Shown here: positions 34,142-43,585 of the stretch, in pieces
Position numbering within the stretch: the first letter of the stretch is position 1
Layout of the letters: each line of letters begins with the position of its first letter
Notes under the pieces: model-generated
The model's input: the letters and a program-made list of their open reading frames with translations, nothing else
The model's database searches: none
Told to the model about the DNA's origin: nothing
Program-made: the position numbers and the translations under genes
NCBI RefSeq assembly: GCF_020532705.1
Contig: NZ_JAJAVD010000003.1
Coordinates: 124,001 to 188,000, forward strand
Length of the DNA stretch: 64,000 bases
From: Methylobacillus caricis
GTDB lineage: Bacteria > Pseudomonadota > Gammaproteobacteria > Burkholderiales > Methylophilaceae
Reading direction: 5' to 3'

Positions 34142-34984
34142 CTAGCTTTTTTCCAGTTCACGGTGCCGGATCAGCACCTTTTTCTGTTGCTGGCGGAAAT
34201 AAGCTCCCAGGCGCTCCACCAGGTACACCGATCTATGCTGGCCGCCTGTGCAACCGATGGCGACGGTGAGGTAGCTGCGGTTATCCTCTATGAAGCAAGG
34301 AAGCCAACGCGAGATAAATCCCTGTATATCTTCATACATCAAGTGCACGTGGTCCTGCTTTTCCAGGTAATCACGGATGACGGCATCCTGGCCGGTAAAA
34401 GGCCGTAGTTCCTTGTCGTAGTATGGATTGGGCAGGCAACGTACATCAAATACATAGTCTGCATCGAGCGGGATTCCATGCTTGAAACCAAAGGAAGAGA
34501 ACAGCAGGGTGAGCTCGCCATTTTTCTGGATGACAAATTCCTTGACCCAGTTGCGTAAAGTGTTGGCGCTCAGGTTGCTGGTATCTATGCGCAGGCCCAG
34601 GTCTACCAGTTGTTCCAGCAGGTGGCGTTCGTAACTGATGCTTTCGGCAAGGGTGCTGTTGTCTTTGCTCAGGGGGTGGCGCCGCCGGGTTTCACTGTAA
34701 CGCTTGACCAGGGTTTCGACGTTGGCCTCGAGGAACAGCACCTGCACTTCTATGCCTTGGGCTTTGAGCTGGCGGATGTTGCCGGGCAGGGTCTCCAGCG
34801 CGGCACTGCGCGTATCTATGCTGATAGCGACCTGCTCGTTTTGTACAGTGCTGAGGTGCTCGGAAATCTGCGGCAACAGGGTAGCTGGCAGGTTGTCTAT
34901 GCAATAGTAGCCACTGTCCTCAAGCATCTTGAGGACGATACTTTTGCCAGAACCGGAAAGACCAGTGACGATGACGAGCTGCAT
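34142..34984 (-). CDS. rapZ: RNase adapter protein RapZ
   Basis: 280 aa. Walker A GLSGSGKSIVL at the N-terminus and the C-terminal domain with FGFKHGIPLDADYVFDVRCLPNPY and CTGGQHRSVYLVERL. In enterobacteria RapZ directs RNase E to GlmZ and senses glucosamine-6-phosphate; in Betaproteobacteria its role is less clear. Starts 3 nt after hprK; conserved hprK-rapZ pair. Confidence 0.95.
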   Translation of the reverse strand: MQLVIVTGLSGSGKSIVLKMLEDSGYYCIDNLPATLLPQISEHLSTVQNEQVAISIDTRSAALETLPGNIRQLKAQGIEVQVLFLEANVETLVKRYSETRRRHPLSKDNSTLAESISYERHLLEQLVDLGLRIDTSNLSANTLRNWVKEFVIQKNGELTLLFSSFGFKHGIPLDADYVFDVRCLPNPYYDKELRPFTGQDAVIRDYLEKQDHVHLMYEDIQGFISRWLPCFIEDNRSYLTVAIGCTGGQHRSVYLVERLGAYFRQQQKKVLIRHRELEKS

Positions 34985-34987
34985 GAT

Positions 34988-35944
34988 TTATTCCGCCAGC
35001 TTGAGCTTTCTTGCCGTGCGCGTCATTTCACGGTGCTGGCGCTGCATGAACTGCTTGGTGCCGTTGATGCCGCGTAGCAACAGCATATGGTTGCGTACGG
35101 CGACTTCTACCAGCACCGCGATATTGCGGCCAGCGGCAACAGGGATGACGACCTTGGGGATTTTGACATCCAGGATGGTCTCGTGTTGCGACTTGATCTT
35201 GAGCCTGTCCAGCGGCACCATGGTGTCGGCCATTTCCAGCTGGATAATCAGGTCCAGTGGCTTGGTCGGCTTCACTGCATTGTCGCCGAACAGGGCGCGT
35301 ATATTGAGCACGCCCAGGCCGCGCACTTCCAGGAAGTCCTGCAACAGGGGCGGGCAACGTCCTTCCAGCCTGTCGGGTGCTATACGGTAGAAATCAACAA
35401 TATCATCTGCCACCAGTCTATGGCCGCGTGAAATCAATTCCAGCGCGAGTTCGCTCTTGCCGATGGCGGGGTTGCCCTTCACCAGAATGCCAAAACCTTG
35501 CACTTCAAGGAAGACACCATGCAGGCTTTCCGATACGGCAACAGCTTGTGCCAGATAATGGCTCAATACATCCATCAATCCTGGGCTGCGCAGTGGGGAG
35601 GTGAAAAGTGGGGTGCTGTAGTCATCCGAGGCGCCAATCAGCTCACCAGGGGGGCTTTCACCATTGGCAACGATAATCGCAGCCAAGTCGGCGGAAAACA
35701 AATTCTTGATTGCTTGCTGTAATTCCTTGGATTTGAGGCTACGAAGGTAATCCATTTCGGCACATCCCAGGACCTGAACGCGATTGGGGTGTACGAAGTT
35801 AAGGTGGCCTACCAGCGCCAGGGAAGGCTTGGTCACGGTTTCGCTGGTCAGAGGGTTGTCACCGCCGGCAAGACCTGCAATCCATGTCAGCTTGAGTTTG
35901 CGGCGGGTATCCTTGTAAAGCTGGGTAACACTGATTTCAGCCAT
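34988..35944 (-). CDS. hprK: HPr kinase/phosphorylase
   Basis: 318 aa. Walker A GNPAIGKSELALELISRGH, HprK signature EVRGLGVLNIRALFGDNAV, and an N-terminal domain of HprK type. It phosphorylates and dephosphorylates Ser of HPr. The gene follows hpf with a 128-nt gap that holds a long nested hairpin instead of the commonly found ptsN. Confidence 0.95.
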   Translation of the reverse strand: MAEISVTQLYKDTRRKLKLTWIAGLAGGDNPLTSETVTKPSLALVGHLNFVHPNRVQVLGCAEMDYLRSLKSKELQQAIKNLFSADLAAIIVANGESPPGELIGASDDYSTPLFTSPLRSPGLMDVLSHYLAQAVAVSESLHGVFLEVQGFGILVKGNPAIGKSELALELISRGHRLVADDIVDFYRIAPDRLEGRCPPLLQDFLEVRGLGVLNIRALFGDNAVKPTKPLDLIIQLEMADTMVPLDRLKIKSQHETILDVKIPKVVIPVAAGRNIAVLVEVAVRNHMLLLRGINGTKQFMQRQHREMTRTARKLKLAE

Positions 35945-35992
35945 GGCGTGTACTTGTACCTTGGAATTGAAAGGAACTGCGGATCAAACTGC

Positions 35993-36060
35993 TGCTGCAA
36001 GTGCCCGGATGTATGCCCTATTAGTGGGCATGCCGGCTATCTGGGCACTTAACTGCAGCA
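35993..36060. repeat. Long nested hairpin in the hpf-hprK gap
   Basis: TGCTGCA (35993-35999) pairs with TGCAGCA (36054-36060), AGTGCCC (36000-36006) with GGGCACT (36043-36049), and ATGCCC (36013-36018) with GGGCAT (36026-36031), leaving small bulges. In RNA this is a 68-nt rod in the 5' region of hprK. No T-tract follows, so it is not a plain terminator. A regulatory or processing role is inferred. Confidence 0.6.
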
Positions 36061-36072
36061 TGGTTAATGACT

Positions 36073-36399
36073 TTACTCTACAGCTTGGTGCTTGAGCGCA
36101 CCGTTGGCTTGGTTGTGGTTGCCGATTTTTTCCTTATGCTTCACTACCTGGCGATCCAGTTTGTCAGTGAGTGTGTCGATAGCGCTATACATATTTTCGG
36201 CGCTGCTTTCAGCATGCAGGTCATTACCCGGCACGTGCAGGGTTGCTTCGACTTTTTGCACCAGTTTCTCAACGCTGAGCGTCACTTTGACATCAATCAC
36301 GTGATCGAAGTGGTTACTCAGTCGCGACAGCTTGGACTGCACGTATTCGCGCAGTGCTGGGGTAACATCCAGATGGTGTCCGGTCAGGTGCAAATTCAT
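36073..36399 (-). CDS. hpf: Ribosome hibernation-promoting factor (short/YhbH type)
   Basis: 108 aa from the ATG at 36399, which has an AAGGAG ribosome-binding site. MNLHLTGHHLDVTPALREYV and KVTLSVEKLVQKVEATLHV are typical of the ribosome-associated YfiA/HPF family. Lies 31 nt after rpoN in the conserved lptB-rpoN-hpf order. Confidence 0.93.
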   Translation of the reverse strand: MNLHLTGHHLDVTPALREYVQSKLSRLSNHFDHVIDVKVTLSVEKLVQKVEATLHVPGNDLHAESSAENMYSAIDTLTDKLDRQVVKHKEKIGNHNQANGALKHQAVE

Positions 36400-36430
36400 A
36401 ACGTTCTCCTTACTTGAAAAAACGCGCAAA

Positions 36431-37894
36431 TCAAAGCGACTTGCGCTGGTTGGCCGCGGGTATCTGCAGAGACTCGCGGTATTTCGCTATGGTTCTTCTT
36501 GCAACAACTATGCCTTGTTTGCCGAGAATGTCGGTAATCTGGTTGTCAGACAAAGGTTTCTTCGGATTTTCCTCGCCGACCATCTGCTTGATCAGGGCGC
36601 GGATAGCGGTGGCGGAGCATGCGCCGCCTGATTCCGTAGCCACATGGCTGCCAAAGAAATATTTCAATTCATACACACCGCGTGGGGTCAGCATGTATTT
36701 GCGTGTGGTGACCCGTGACACGGTTGACTCATGCAACCCCAGCTCGTCGGCAATCTCCCGCAATACCAGTGGTCGCATCGCGACTTCGCCATGTTCGAAG
36801 AAGTTGCGCTGCCTGTCCACAATCGCCTGGGATACGCGCAAAATGGTGGAAAAGCGTTGCTGGATGTTCTTGATCATCCATTTGGCTTCCTGCATTTGGC
36901 TCATCAGGTATTGGCTTGAGCTTTCACGGTTGCGCTTGAGAATGCCGGCATAGAGCTGGTTGATGCGCAGTTTGGGCACGACTTCATCATTGAGGCTGGC
37001 AATCCAGATGCCCTTGACCTTCTTTACCACGATCTCGTGCTGGATATAGTGATCAGAGGTAATGTGGCTGAACTCGCCGCCCGGCCTGGGATTCAACTGC
37101 GTGACGAGCAACTGCACATGTTTCAGCACTTCGTCATCGCACTGCAGCAGCTTGCGCAGGCGGGCATAATCACGCGTGGCCAATAGTGGCAGATGGTGCT
37201 CTGCTACCTTGATGGCAAGCTGTATGTGAGGAGTATCCCCAGGCTGCGCCCGCAATTGCAGGGCCAGGCATTCAGCCAGGTTGCGTGCACCTATGCCGGG
37301 TGGGTCCAGGTTCTGAATGTGCTTGAGGGCAGTTTCCAGCTCAAGCTGGTCGATTTCCAGCTCATCCGGTAGCAGTTCTGCCAACTCTTCCAGGGACTGA
37401 TCAAGATAGCCATCGTCGTTGATGGCATCTACCAGTACCATGGCCAGTGTCTGGTCACGCTCGGATAGGGGGAGTAACTTGATCTGGCTTAGAAGGTGTT
37501 CGCGCAAGGTGAGATTGACCGCTTCCTGGAAGCTGAAGTCATTATCATCATCATTGTTTGCGCCGCCTTCCTCCCAGCGGTTACTGCCCTGAAAGGACTC
37601 GAAGTAATCGTCTCCGCCGCCAAACTCATCAACGCGCGGTACCTCTTCAGTGGCAGGGGTGGCGCTTTCTGCGGGAGCGCTGGTCGCGATCTGGTCTGTC
37701 GGGGTATAGCTCTCCGGAATGTCAGGTACACCGTCTGGCCCATCAATACGTTCCAGCAAGGGGTTTGCCTGCAGCAGGGATTCCAGCTCCTGGTTGAGTT
37801 CCTGCGACGAGAGCTGCAGCAACTTGATTGACTGCTGCAATTGCGGCGTCAATGCTAGGTTCTGGGAAAATTTAAGCTGTAGACTCTGTTTCAT
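36431..37894 (-). CDS. rpoN: RNA polymerase sigma-54 factor
   Basis: 487 aa. N-terminal Gln-rich activator-interaction region (LALTPQLQQSIKLLQLSSQELNQEL), acidic linker, core-binding domain, HTH (ESTVSRVTTRKYMLTPRG) and the RpoN box ARRTIAKYRESL near the C-terminus. It directs transcription from -24/-12 promoters and would serve the PilR activator encoded at 61494. Between lptB and hpf, as usual in Proteobacteria. Confidence 0.96.
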   Translation of the reverse strand: MKQSLQLKFSQNLALTPQLQQSIKLLQLSSQELNQELESLLQANPLLERIDGPDGVPDIPESYTPTDQIATSAPAESATPATEEVPRVDEFGGGDDYFESFQGSNRWEEGGANNDDDNDFSFQEAVNLTLREHLLSQIKLLPLSERDQTLAMVLVDAINDDGYLDQSLEELAELLPDELEIDQLELETALKHIQNLDPPGIGARNLAECLALQLRAQPGDTPHIQLAIKVAEHHLPLLATRDYARLRKLLQCDDEVLKHVQLLVTQLNPRPGGEFSHITSDHYIQHEIVVKKVKGIWIASLNDEVVPKLRINQLYAGILKRNRESSSQYLMSQMQEAKWMIKNIQQRFSTILRVSQAIVDRQRNFFEHGEVAMRPLVLREIADELGLHESTVSRVTTRKYMLTPRGVYELKYFFGSHVATESGGACSATAIRALIKQMVGEENPKKPLSDNQITDILGKQGIVVARRTIAKYRESLQIPAANQRKSL

Positions 37895-37918
37895 GTTCTA
37901 TTCCGCCTCATTTATTTC

Positions 37919-38641
37919 CTACAAGCGGAAGTCCTTGCCTAGGTAAACTTCTCTTACACTGCTGTTATGGATGATTTCACTGGGTTTGCCAGCGGCAAAC
38001 ACACGTCCCTCGTTCACAATATAAGCCCGGTCACAAATGCCCAGGGTTTCACGTACGTTGTGATCTGTAATCAGTACGCCGATATTGCGCTCGGTAAGAA
38101 ACCGAATGATTTTCTGGATATCCAGTACGGCAATCGGGTCAATACCCGCAAACGGCTCATCAAGCAAAATAAAGCTGGGATTGGTGGCCAGGCAGCGCGC
38201 AATTTCCACGCGCCGTCTTTCACCGCCTGACAGGCTGACCGCCATGCTGTTACGGATATGAGTGATATGGAGTTCCTGCAACAGGGATTCAAGTTGTTCC
38301 TTTTGTTGCTCAGGGGTTATGTCTTGCAGTTCAAGAATGGACTGGATGTTTTCCGTCACGGTCATTTTGCGGAAAATGGAAGGCTCTTGCGGCAGATACG
38401 CCAAACCCATACGCGCGCGCTGGTGGATGGGCATGCGGCTCAAGTCCTTGCCATCCAGCAGGATACGGCCATCATCCAGTGGTACCAGGCCTACCATCAT
38501 GTAAAAGCTGGTGGTCTTGCCGGCACCATTGGGGCCGAGCAGGCCGACTACTTCGCCACTATTAAGTTGCAAGGAAATGTCCTGTACGACGGTACGGGAT
38601 TTATATTTCTTGCGCAGGCCTTCTACGATCAATTCACTCAT
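37919..38641 (-). CDS. lptB: LPS export ABC transporter ATPase
   Basis: 240 aa. Walker [14 protein letters not shown], signature [13 protein letters not shown], Walker [17 protein letters not shown]. Energises extraction of LPS from the inner membrane with LptFG (not in the window). Follows lptA by 50 nt; rpoN starts 24 nt downstream. Confidence 0.96.
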   Translation of the reverse strand: MSELIVEGLRKKYKSRTVVQDISLQLNSGEVVGLLGPNGAGKTTSFYMMVGLVPLDDGRILLDGKDLSRMPIHQRARMGLAYLPQEPSIFRKMTVTENIQSILELQDITPEQQKEQLESLLQELHITHIRNSMAVSLSGGERRRVEIARCLATNPSFILLDEPFAGIDPIAVLDIQKIIRFLTERNIGVLITDHNVRETLGICDRAYIVNEGRVFAAGKPSEIIHNSSVREVYLGKDFRL

Positions 38642-38691
38642 TTATACAATAATCTTCTGAACCATATCTTTCATGTCAGAGGGCGTTAACC

Positions 38692-39255
38692 TCAGGGTGT
38701 TCCGTTTGCAGGTGAGGCAGTGCCTTCCTGGCTGGGTTTTTTCTTGGGCTGGATGATGGCGCGTACCCGACCATTGGGTGTCGCAGGAGTGGCCGCTTGA
38801 GAGCCGCCGCTGATGACCTCTGCATATTCGGCATTGGCATCGTACATAATGTAGTCTCCGTGCACGATATCTTCACCACGCTTGACCCAGGCTTTGACGA
38901 ACAGCTGCACCTTGTCCATGCGTCCATCATACTCTATACGCTGACCACTGCCTTCCATGTATTCATTCTTGCCGTCACGTTTCTGCTTGAATGTTGTAGG
39001 GTTCCCATAAGATGTGCTGTGTTGGAAGCCTTCCTTATCTTCACGAACTACCAGCTTGTCACCCTTGATGACGAGCGTGCCTTGCGTGAGGATGACGTTG
39101 CCGGTATAGGTGCTGGTTTTCTTCGCATCGTTTACCTGTACCGAGTCGGCTTCCAGTTCTATCGGTTTCTCCCGGTCAGCCTTTTCCGCATGGGCGTTGA
39201 GGCAAGGCATGACAAGCAGCATGCCGATAATTAAAGAGCTACGCAACGTGCGCAT
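38692..39255 (-). CDS. lptA: Periplasmic LPS transport protein LptA
   Basis: 187 aa from the ATG at 39255, chosen for its GGAGAACAT ribosome-binding site and the signal peptide MRTLRSSLIIGMLLVMPCLN...AHA. OstA-like beta-jellyroll repeats: PIELEADSVQVNDAKKTSTYTGNV and GTLVIKGDKLVVRED. A bridge protein between LptC and the outer-membrane LptDE. Ends with a Pro/Gly/Ala-rich tail. Confidence 0.92.
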   Translation of the reverse strand: MRTLRSSLIIGMLLVMPCLNAHAEKADREKPIELEADSVQVNDAKKTSTYTGNVILTQGTLVIKGDKLVVREDKEGFQHSTSYGNPTTFKQKRDGKNEYMEGSGQRIEYDGRMDKVQLFVKAWVKRGEDIVHGDYIMYDANAEYAEVISGGSQAATPATPNGRVRAIIQPKKKPSQEGTASPANGTP

Positions 39256-39280
39256 ATGTTCTCCACTGATGGATATTGTT

Positions 39281-40003
39281 TTATTTGGATTTAGTCGGGA
39301 GCTTAGCATTTTTAGCGGTACCGGACTTGGTTTGTTTGTTGCTTGAATTCTTGGCCGCAGGCTGGGCATTGGCTACCCGTTTCTGCACTGGCTTGGCTGC
39401 TTTCGGCTTGCTGGCTTTCTTGCCTGTATTTGGGCTTTCGTAGTGCGTGCGGACGCGTTTGTTCAATTGTATGGTTTGCTGTTTCTTGTCATATATCATG
39501 CCAACAGCATGTACCACACTCTTGGGGCCCTGGGTAATGACCACTGGCCTGTCGGTGGTGGCAATTTCCCTTTTTGGCTCAACTTGCAGGTAATCGGTAG
39601 TCAGTGTCATTTCTGCCTTGTCACCAAAGGCTTCTCGCACTACGCGAACATTGTCCCTGAACTGCACGATTTCGCCATTGCTTGATACTTGGCCACGTTT
39701 GCCTTCTATCATGGTGGTCGGCTTGCCGACACCGTATTGAGTAAAGTGGGGGTTTTCCAGCTCTGTCGTGTCGTCGTCCGGATAGTGGCGCATTTCCGAT
39801 GCCCTCAGGATATGGCTGATATTGCCCGAGGCATCGGTCTTGGTGGTGACGAAATTATTGAGGACATAGTCCGGATCGTGGCGTGTACTCCCATCCACGC
39901 GCGGTTCCGGTGGTTGCACCGTGCGGTCTATCCATAGCGTGAGCAAGGCCAGCAGGCCAAGCACGGCAAGTGGAAACAGAATGGTATTGGTGCGTCCTTG
40001 CAT
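39281..40003 (-). CDS. lptC: LPS export periplasmic anchor LptC
   Basis: 240 aa. One N-terminal membrane helix (ILFPLAVLGLLALLTLWI), then the LptC jellyroll (EPRVDGSTRHDPDYVLNNFVTTKTDASG, NPHFTQYGVGKPTTMIEGKRG). The last 45 or so residues are an unusual Lys/Ala/Pro/Gln-rich tail not needed for the fold. Starts 9 nt after kdsC; lptA follows after 25 nt. Confidence 0.9.
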   Translation of the reverse strand: MQGRTNTILFPLAVLGLLALLTLWIDRTVQPPEPRVDGSTRHDPDYVLNNFVTTKTDASGNISHILRASEMRHYPDDDTTELENPHFTQYGVGKPTTMIEGKRGQVSSNGEIVQFRDNVRVVREAFGDKAEMTLTTDYLQVEPKREIATTDRPVVITQGPKSVVHAVGMIYDKKQQTIQLNKRVRTHYESPNTGKKASKPKAAKPVQKRVANAQPAAKNSSNKQTKSGTAKNAKLPTKSK

Positions 40004-40012
40004 GCGTGTCCG

Positions 40013-40537
40013 TTACTTCAGGTAAGGGGACATTTGTGCATCGAAAGTGCCTTGCGCTTTCATGATGAGTTCGCAAAGTTCACGCGCTGCGCCAAAACCC
40101 GCCTGGCGCTCGGTGGTGTAATGGGCATATTCCTTTACCAGCGGCATGGCATGAGGCACGGTCACTGCCAAGCCGGCACGACGCATGGGTGGAATATCGA
40201 TTACATCATCACCCATGAATGCACACTCCTCGGCGGAAACCCCTTGTTTCTCGACCAGGTCCAGAAATGCTTCCAGTTTGTCGTCTATGCCCTGGTAGAT
40301 GATATTGACGCCGGTATTCTCGGCACGTTTCACCACTACATTGGAAGTACGGCCAGTAATGTATGCCATGCGAACACCAGTGTTCTTCAGCAGCTTCATG
40401 CCCAGGCCATCCTGGGAGTGGAATATCTTGTATTCCAGGCCATCGTCACCCAACATAAGGCCACCATTGGTGAGGATGCCATCTACATCAAATACGACGA
40501 TCTTGATGCGCTTTGCGCGTTCTTCTAGTGAAATCAC
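40013..40537 (-). CDS. kdsC: 3-deoxy-manno-octulosonate-8-phosphatase
   Basis: 174 aa HAD-type C0 phosphatase with the DxD motif VFDVDGILTNG, TGRTSNVVVKRAENTGV and GDDVIDIPPMRRAGLAV. Makes KDO for LPS inner core. Starts 3 nt after kdsD. Confidence 0.95.
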   Translation of the reverse strand: MISLEERAKRIKIVVFDVDGILTNGGLMLGDDGLEYKIFHSQDGLGMKLLKNTGVRMAYITGRTSNVVVKRAENTGVNIIYQGIDDKLEAFLDLVEKQGVSAEECAFMGDDVIDIPPMRRAGLAVTVPHAMPLVKEYAHYTTERQAGFGAARELCELIMKAQGTFDAQMSPYLK

Positions 40538-40540
40538 GTT

Positions 40541-41539
40541 CTAAACCACCTTTGCCATAAGTAGGTCATGCATATTGAGTGCGCCGACCAGGTTGCCCTG
40601 CGGGTCCAGGACCAGCAGGCTGTTGATTGTACGTTGTTCCATCAGGGCGACGGCGTCCACCGCCAACTGTTCAGGCCCTATGGTTTGCGGGTTGATATGC
40701 ATGACATCAGCCATGCGGGTGGTATGAATATCGATGCCATTTTCAAAAGCACGGCGCAGGTCGCCATCGGTGAATATGCCGATAGCGGTGCCGGCAGCAT
40801 CAATGACCGCAGTCATCCCCAGACCTTTACGCGATATTTCCAGCAGGCCATCCTTGAGGAAAGCATTAGTACTGGTAGTAGGAATAGCCAACCCGGTGCG
40901 CATGATGTCTTTGACATGCAGTAATAGGCGCCTGCCCAGCGAACCGCCTGGATGCGATAGTGCGTAGTCTTCCTGGGAAAACCCGCGCTGGTCGAGCAAG
41001 GTGACGGCCAGCGCGTCGCCCAGGGCCAGCGCGGCTGTTGTGCTGGCTGTGGGCGATAGCCCCAAAGGGCAGGCCTCTTCCGATACATGGGCATCCAGGA
41101 AAATCGAGGCGGCTTTGGACAGGGTGGAGTTGCGGTTGCCGGAAATACTGATCAGCGGCACACCCATGCGTTTGATAGGCGGCAGGATTGCCAGCAATTC
41201 ATCGGCTTCGCCGGAGTTTGATAGGGCTATTACCACGTCACCCTTGGTGATCATGCCCAGGTCGCCATGGCTGGCTTCGGCTGGATGCATGAAAAAAGCC
41301 GGAGTGCCGGTGCTGGCCAGGGTAGCTGCGATCTTGTGGCCGACATGGCCGGATTTTCCGATCCCAGTCACGACAACTCGGCCACGGCACTGTAAAATAA
41401 GCTCGACTGCGTTGACGAAATTTTCATCCAGGCGTTCGGCCAGTGCCTGGACTTCCCTTGCCTCGATCTGCAAGACTTCTCGCGCAAGCTGCAATGGCGG
41501 TTTTGCGCTGTTGCTTTTCTGTAAATTGGAAATTCCCAT
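40541..41539 (-). CDS. kdsD: Arabinose-5-phosphate isomerase
   Basis: 332 aa from the ATG at 41539. SIS domain with VVVTGIGKSGHVGHKIAATLASTGTPAFFMHPAEASHGDLGMI, then two CBS domains. Converts ribulose-5-P to arabinose-5-P, first step to KDO. First gene of the kds-lpt run; the divergent thiO-like gene begins at 41668. Confidence 0.95.
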   Translation of the reverse strand: MGISNLQKSNSAKPPLQLAREVLQIEAREVQALAERLDENFVNAVELILQCRGRVVVTGIGKSGHVGHKIAATLASTGTPAFFMHPAEASHGDLGMITKGDVVIALSNSGEADELLAILPPIKRMGVPLISISGNRNSTLSKAASIFLDAHVSEEACPLGLSPTASTTAALALGDALAVTLLDQRGFSQEDYALSHPGGSLGRRLLLHVKDIMRTGLAIPTTSTNAFLKDGLLEISRKGLGMTAVIDAAGTAIGIFTDGDLRRAFENGIDIHTTRMADVMHINPQTIGPEQLAVDAVALMEQRTINSLLVLDPQGNLVGALNMHDLLMAKVV

Positions 41540-41579
41540 ATCTGCCAAGTATAAAAGGGAATGTTCTACGAATAAAGGA

Positions 41580-41605
41580 TATGCCGATAAAGTCGGCATA
41601 ATTTT
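41580..41605 (+). terminator. Terminator-like hairpin in the kdsD-thiO divergent region
   Basis: TATGCCGA (41580-41587) and TCGGCATA (41593-41600) are perfect complements around TAAAG and are followed by ATTTTT on the plus strand. As no gene ends here on that strand, it could be an attenuator before thiO or the end of a small RNA. Confidence 0.4.
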
Positions 41606-41667
41606 TGCGTGATTATTCTATTGAAGTCCAAAAACGCTCTTGTGCGATTGCTTCTGGAAAACTGGCT

Positions 41668-42750
41668 ATGAGCCAGCATGTGTTGATTGCCGGTGGCGGT
41701 ATTGTGGGTTGCCTGACTGCCATGGAGCTGGTGTCACGTGGCTGCCAGGTCACGATTGTCGAGCGTAACCAGATCGCCAGCCAAACCTCCGGGGAGTCAT
41801 CCTGGGCCGGGGCCGGCATAGTATTTCCTTTACTGCCTTGGCTATATTCCGACCATGTCAATGTACTCACAAGCTATGGTGCCGAAAGCTATGGTGCAAT
41901 CTGTCAGCGTTTGCTCGATGAAACCGGCATAGACCCACAATTGATTACCTCGGGATTCTTATTGCTGCCAGAGTTTGATCGTGCGGCAGCGCTTGCCTGG
42001 TGCGGGAAGAACCAGCTGCCTGTGCAACCTGTCAGGGCTTCTGCATTCGGTGTGCAGTCACTGAGCGGGGAAGATGCATTGTGGCTGCCAACGGTGAGCC
42101 AGGTCAGGCCGCCCTGCTTGATGCACGCATTACGAGCATGGCTGGAGCAGAACAATGTGCGCTTGCTGGAGCATACTGCGCTGGAACCCTTGGGTGAAAC
42201 TGCCAGTTTGCGCGAGTGGCGTACGACCAGTGGCAAGGTATTGCAGGCAGACAAGTTCATTGTGACATCAGGCGCCTGGAGCTTTGACTTGTTGAAGCAG
42301 GTTGCCAGCAAGCTTAGGATCAAACCCATGCGTGGCCAGATTGTGCTTTATAAGCCAGAGCGCCAATTGGAGCAGGTGGTATATCGCGAAGGGTTCTATC
42401 TGGTGCCACGCCGGGATGGCTACCTCCTGGCAGGCAGCACGCTTGAAGATGTGGGTTTTGACCCCTCGACCACGCCCAATGTGCGGGAAGAAATTTGCGC
42501 CAAGGCCGAAGCCATCATGCCTGACCTCAAAGGCTTGCCTATAATCAAGCACTGGAGCGGGCTGCGGCCTGGTACTCCGGAAAATATGCCGGTGATTGCA
42601 CAACATCCGGAAGTGGAAAACCTCTATCTGAATACTGGGCACTTTCGCTATGGGCTGACTATGGGGCCTGCCAGTGCCAGGCTGGTTGCAGCTATGGTAT
42701 GCGGTGAAACGCCCTGGACCAATCCTGCACCGTTTGCGCTGCCGCAATAA
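41668..42750 (+). CDS. thiO: FAD-dependent oxidoreductase, glycine oxidase ThiO-like
   Basis: 360 aa from the ATG at 41668; an upstream GTG/TTG extension lacks similarity. FAD-binding VLIAGGGIVGCLTAMELVSRGCQVTIVER, DAO core (SSWAGAGIVFPLLPWLY), C-terminal NLYLNTGHFRYGLTMGPASARLVA. It is a D-amino-acid-oxidase-family enzyme; ThiO makes the glycine imine for thiamine biosynthesis. No other thi gene is nearby, so the substrate assignment is moderate. Confidence 0.75.
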   Translation: MSQHVLIAGGGIVGCLTAMELVSRGCQVTIVERNQIASQTSGESSWAGAGIVFPLLPWLYSDHVNVLTSYGAESYGAICQRLLDETGIDPQLITSGFLLLPEFDRAAALAWCGKNQLPVQPVRASAFGVQSLSGEDALWLPTVSQVRPPCLMHALRAWLEQNNVRLLEHTALEPLGETASLREWRTTSGKVLQADKFIVTSGAWSFDLLKQVASKLRIKPMRGQIVLYKPERQLEQVVYREGFYLVPRRDGYLLAGSTLEDVGFDPSTTPNVREEICAKAEAIMPDLKGLPIIKHWSGLRPGTPENMPVIAQHPEVENLYLNTGHFRYGLTMGPASARLVAAMVCGETPWTNPAPFALPQ

Positions 42751-43022
42751 CAACGCTGTGACATTTTCGATGCAGCCAAGCAGCAATGGCTTGTGTCGTC
42801 TGGCTCTCTGGGCAAAGTAGCAATGCCAGGTTGGTCTTGACCAAGGGTTCCCCAGTTGGCTGTGCCGAGTAGCAGAGCGCTGGATGGACCAGGGCTTGCA
42901 GTTGTTTGAGCGATAGCGAGTTCTGCCAGGAAGGCTATTTTCGCCTAAAGCCGCGCAGCTCAATGTGGTCAGGTGGGAATGAAGGCCAACACCACAAACT
43001 GATCATTGCTGCGCTTGATCTG

Positions 43023-43505
43023 TCAGGTTGCGGCAGCTTGCCAGTGCCCAGACTTGCCGCCGGCCTTCTCCAGCAGGCGTATTTCGCGAATCTGCATGCC
43101 GCGGTCTATTGCCTTGCACATATCGTATATGGTCAGCAATGCCAGGCTGGTGGCAGTGAGCGCTTCCATTTCCACTCCGGTGCGCCCTACGGTTTCCGCA
43201 GTGACAGTGCAATGGATGGTATTGATGGCGTGCTCGATCTCGAACTCCACGCCGACTTTTGTCAATGGAATAGGGTGGCACAAGGGAATCAGCTCCGCGG
43301 TGCGCTTGGAGCCCTGGATGGCGGCAATTCTTGCAATGCCAAGCACATCGCCTTTCTTTGCATCTCCCTGCAGAATGGTGGCAAGTGTTGCGGGCAGCAT
43401 TTGTATGCTGCCCCGTGCAACGGCAGCGCGTTGTGTTTCGGCTTTGTTGCCTACGTCGACCATATGTGCCTGGCCGCTGGCATCGAAATGGGTGAGGTTA
43501 CTCAT
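43023..43505 (-). CDS. moaC: Cyclic pyranopterin monophosphate synthase
   Basis: 160 aa. Conserved [45 protein letters not shown] and [14 protein letters not shown] identify MoaC, second step of molybdenum cofactor synthesis. Stands alone without moaA or moaE. Divergent from the bepA-like gene. Confidence 0.95.
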   Translation of the reverse strand: MSNLTHFDASGQAHMVDVGNKAETQRAAVARGSIQMLPATLATILQGDAKKGDVLGIARIAAIQGSKRTAELIPLCHPIPLTKVGVEFEIEHAINTIHCTVTAETVGRTGVEMEALTATSLALLTIYDMCKAIDRGMQIREIRLLEKAGGKSGHWQAAAT

Positions 43506-43585
43506 GATGTCCCTACTGGTTCGCGTTACTGATGTACAAAGCCAGACAGCTAGTGAACTTGGCGCTTGAGGTTGTTATCATAGCA

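Noticed and set aside
42751-43022. Protein-like minus-strand reading (about 60 residues) between thiO and moaC
   Set aside because: No start codon, interrupted by stops on both sides, and part of it overlaps thiO; not enough to call a gene or remnant.
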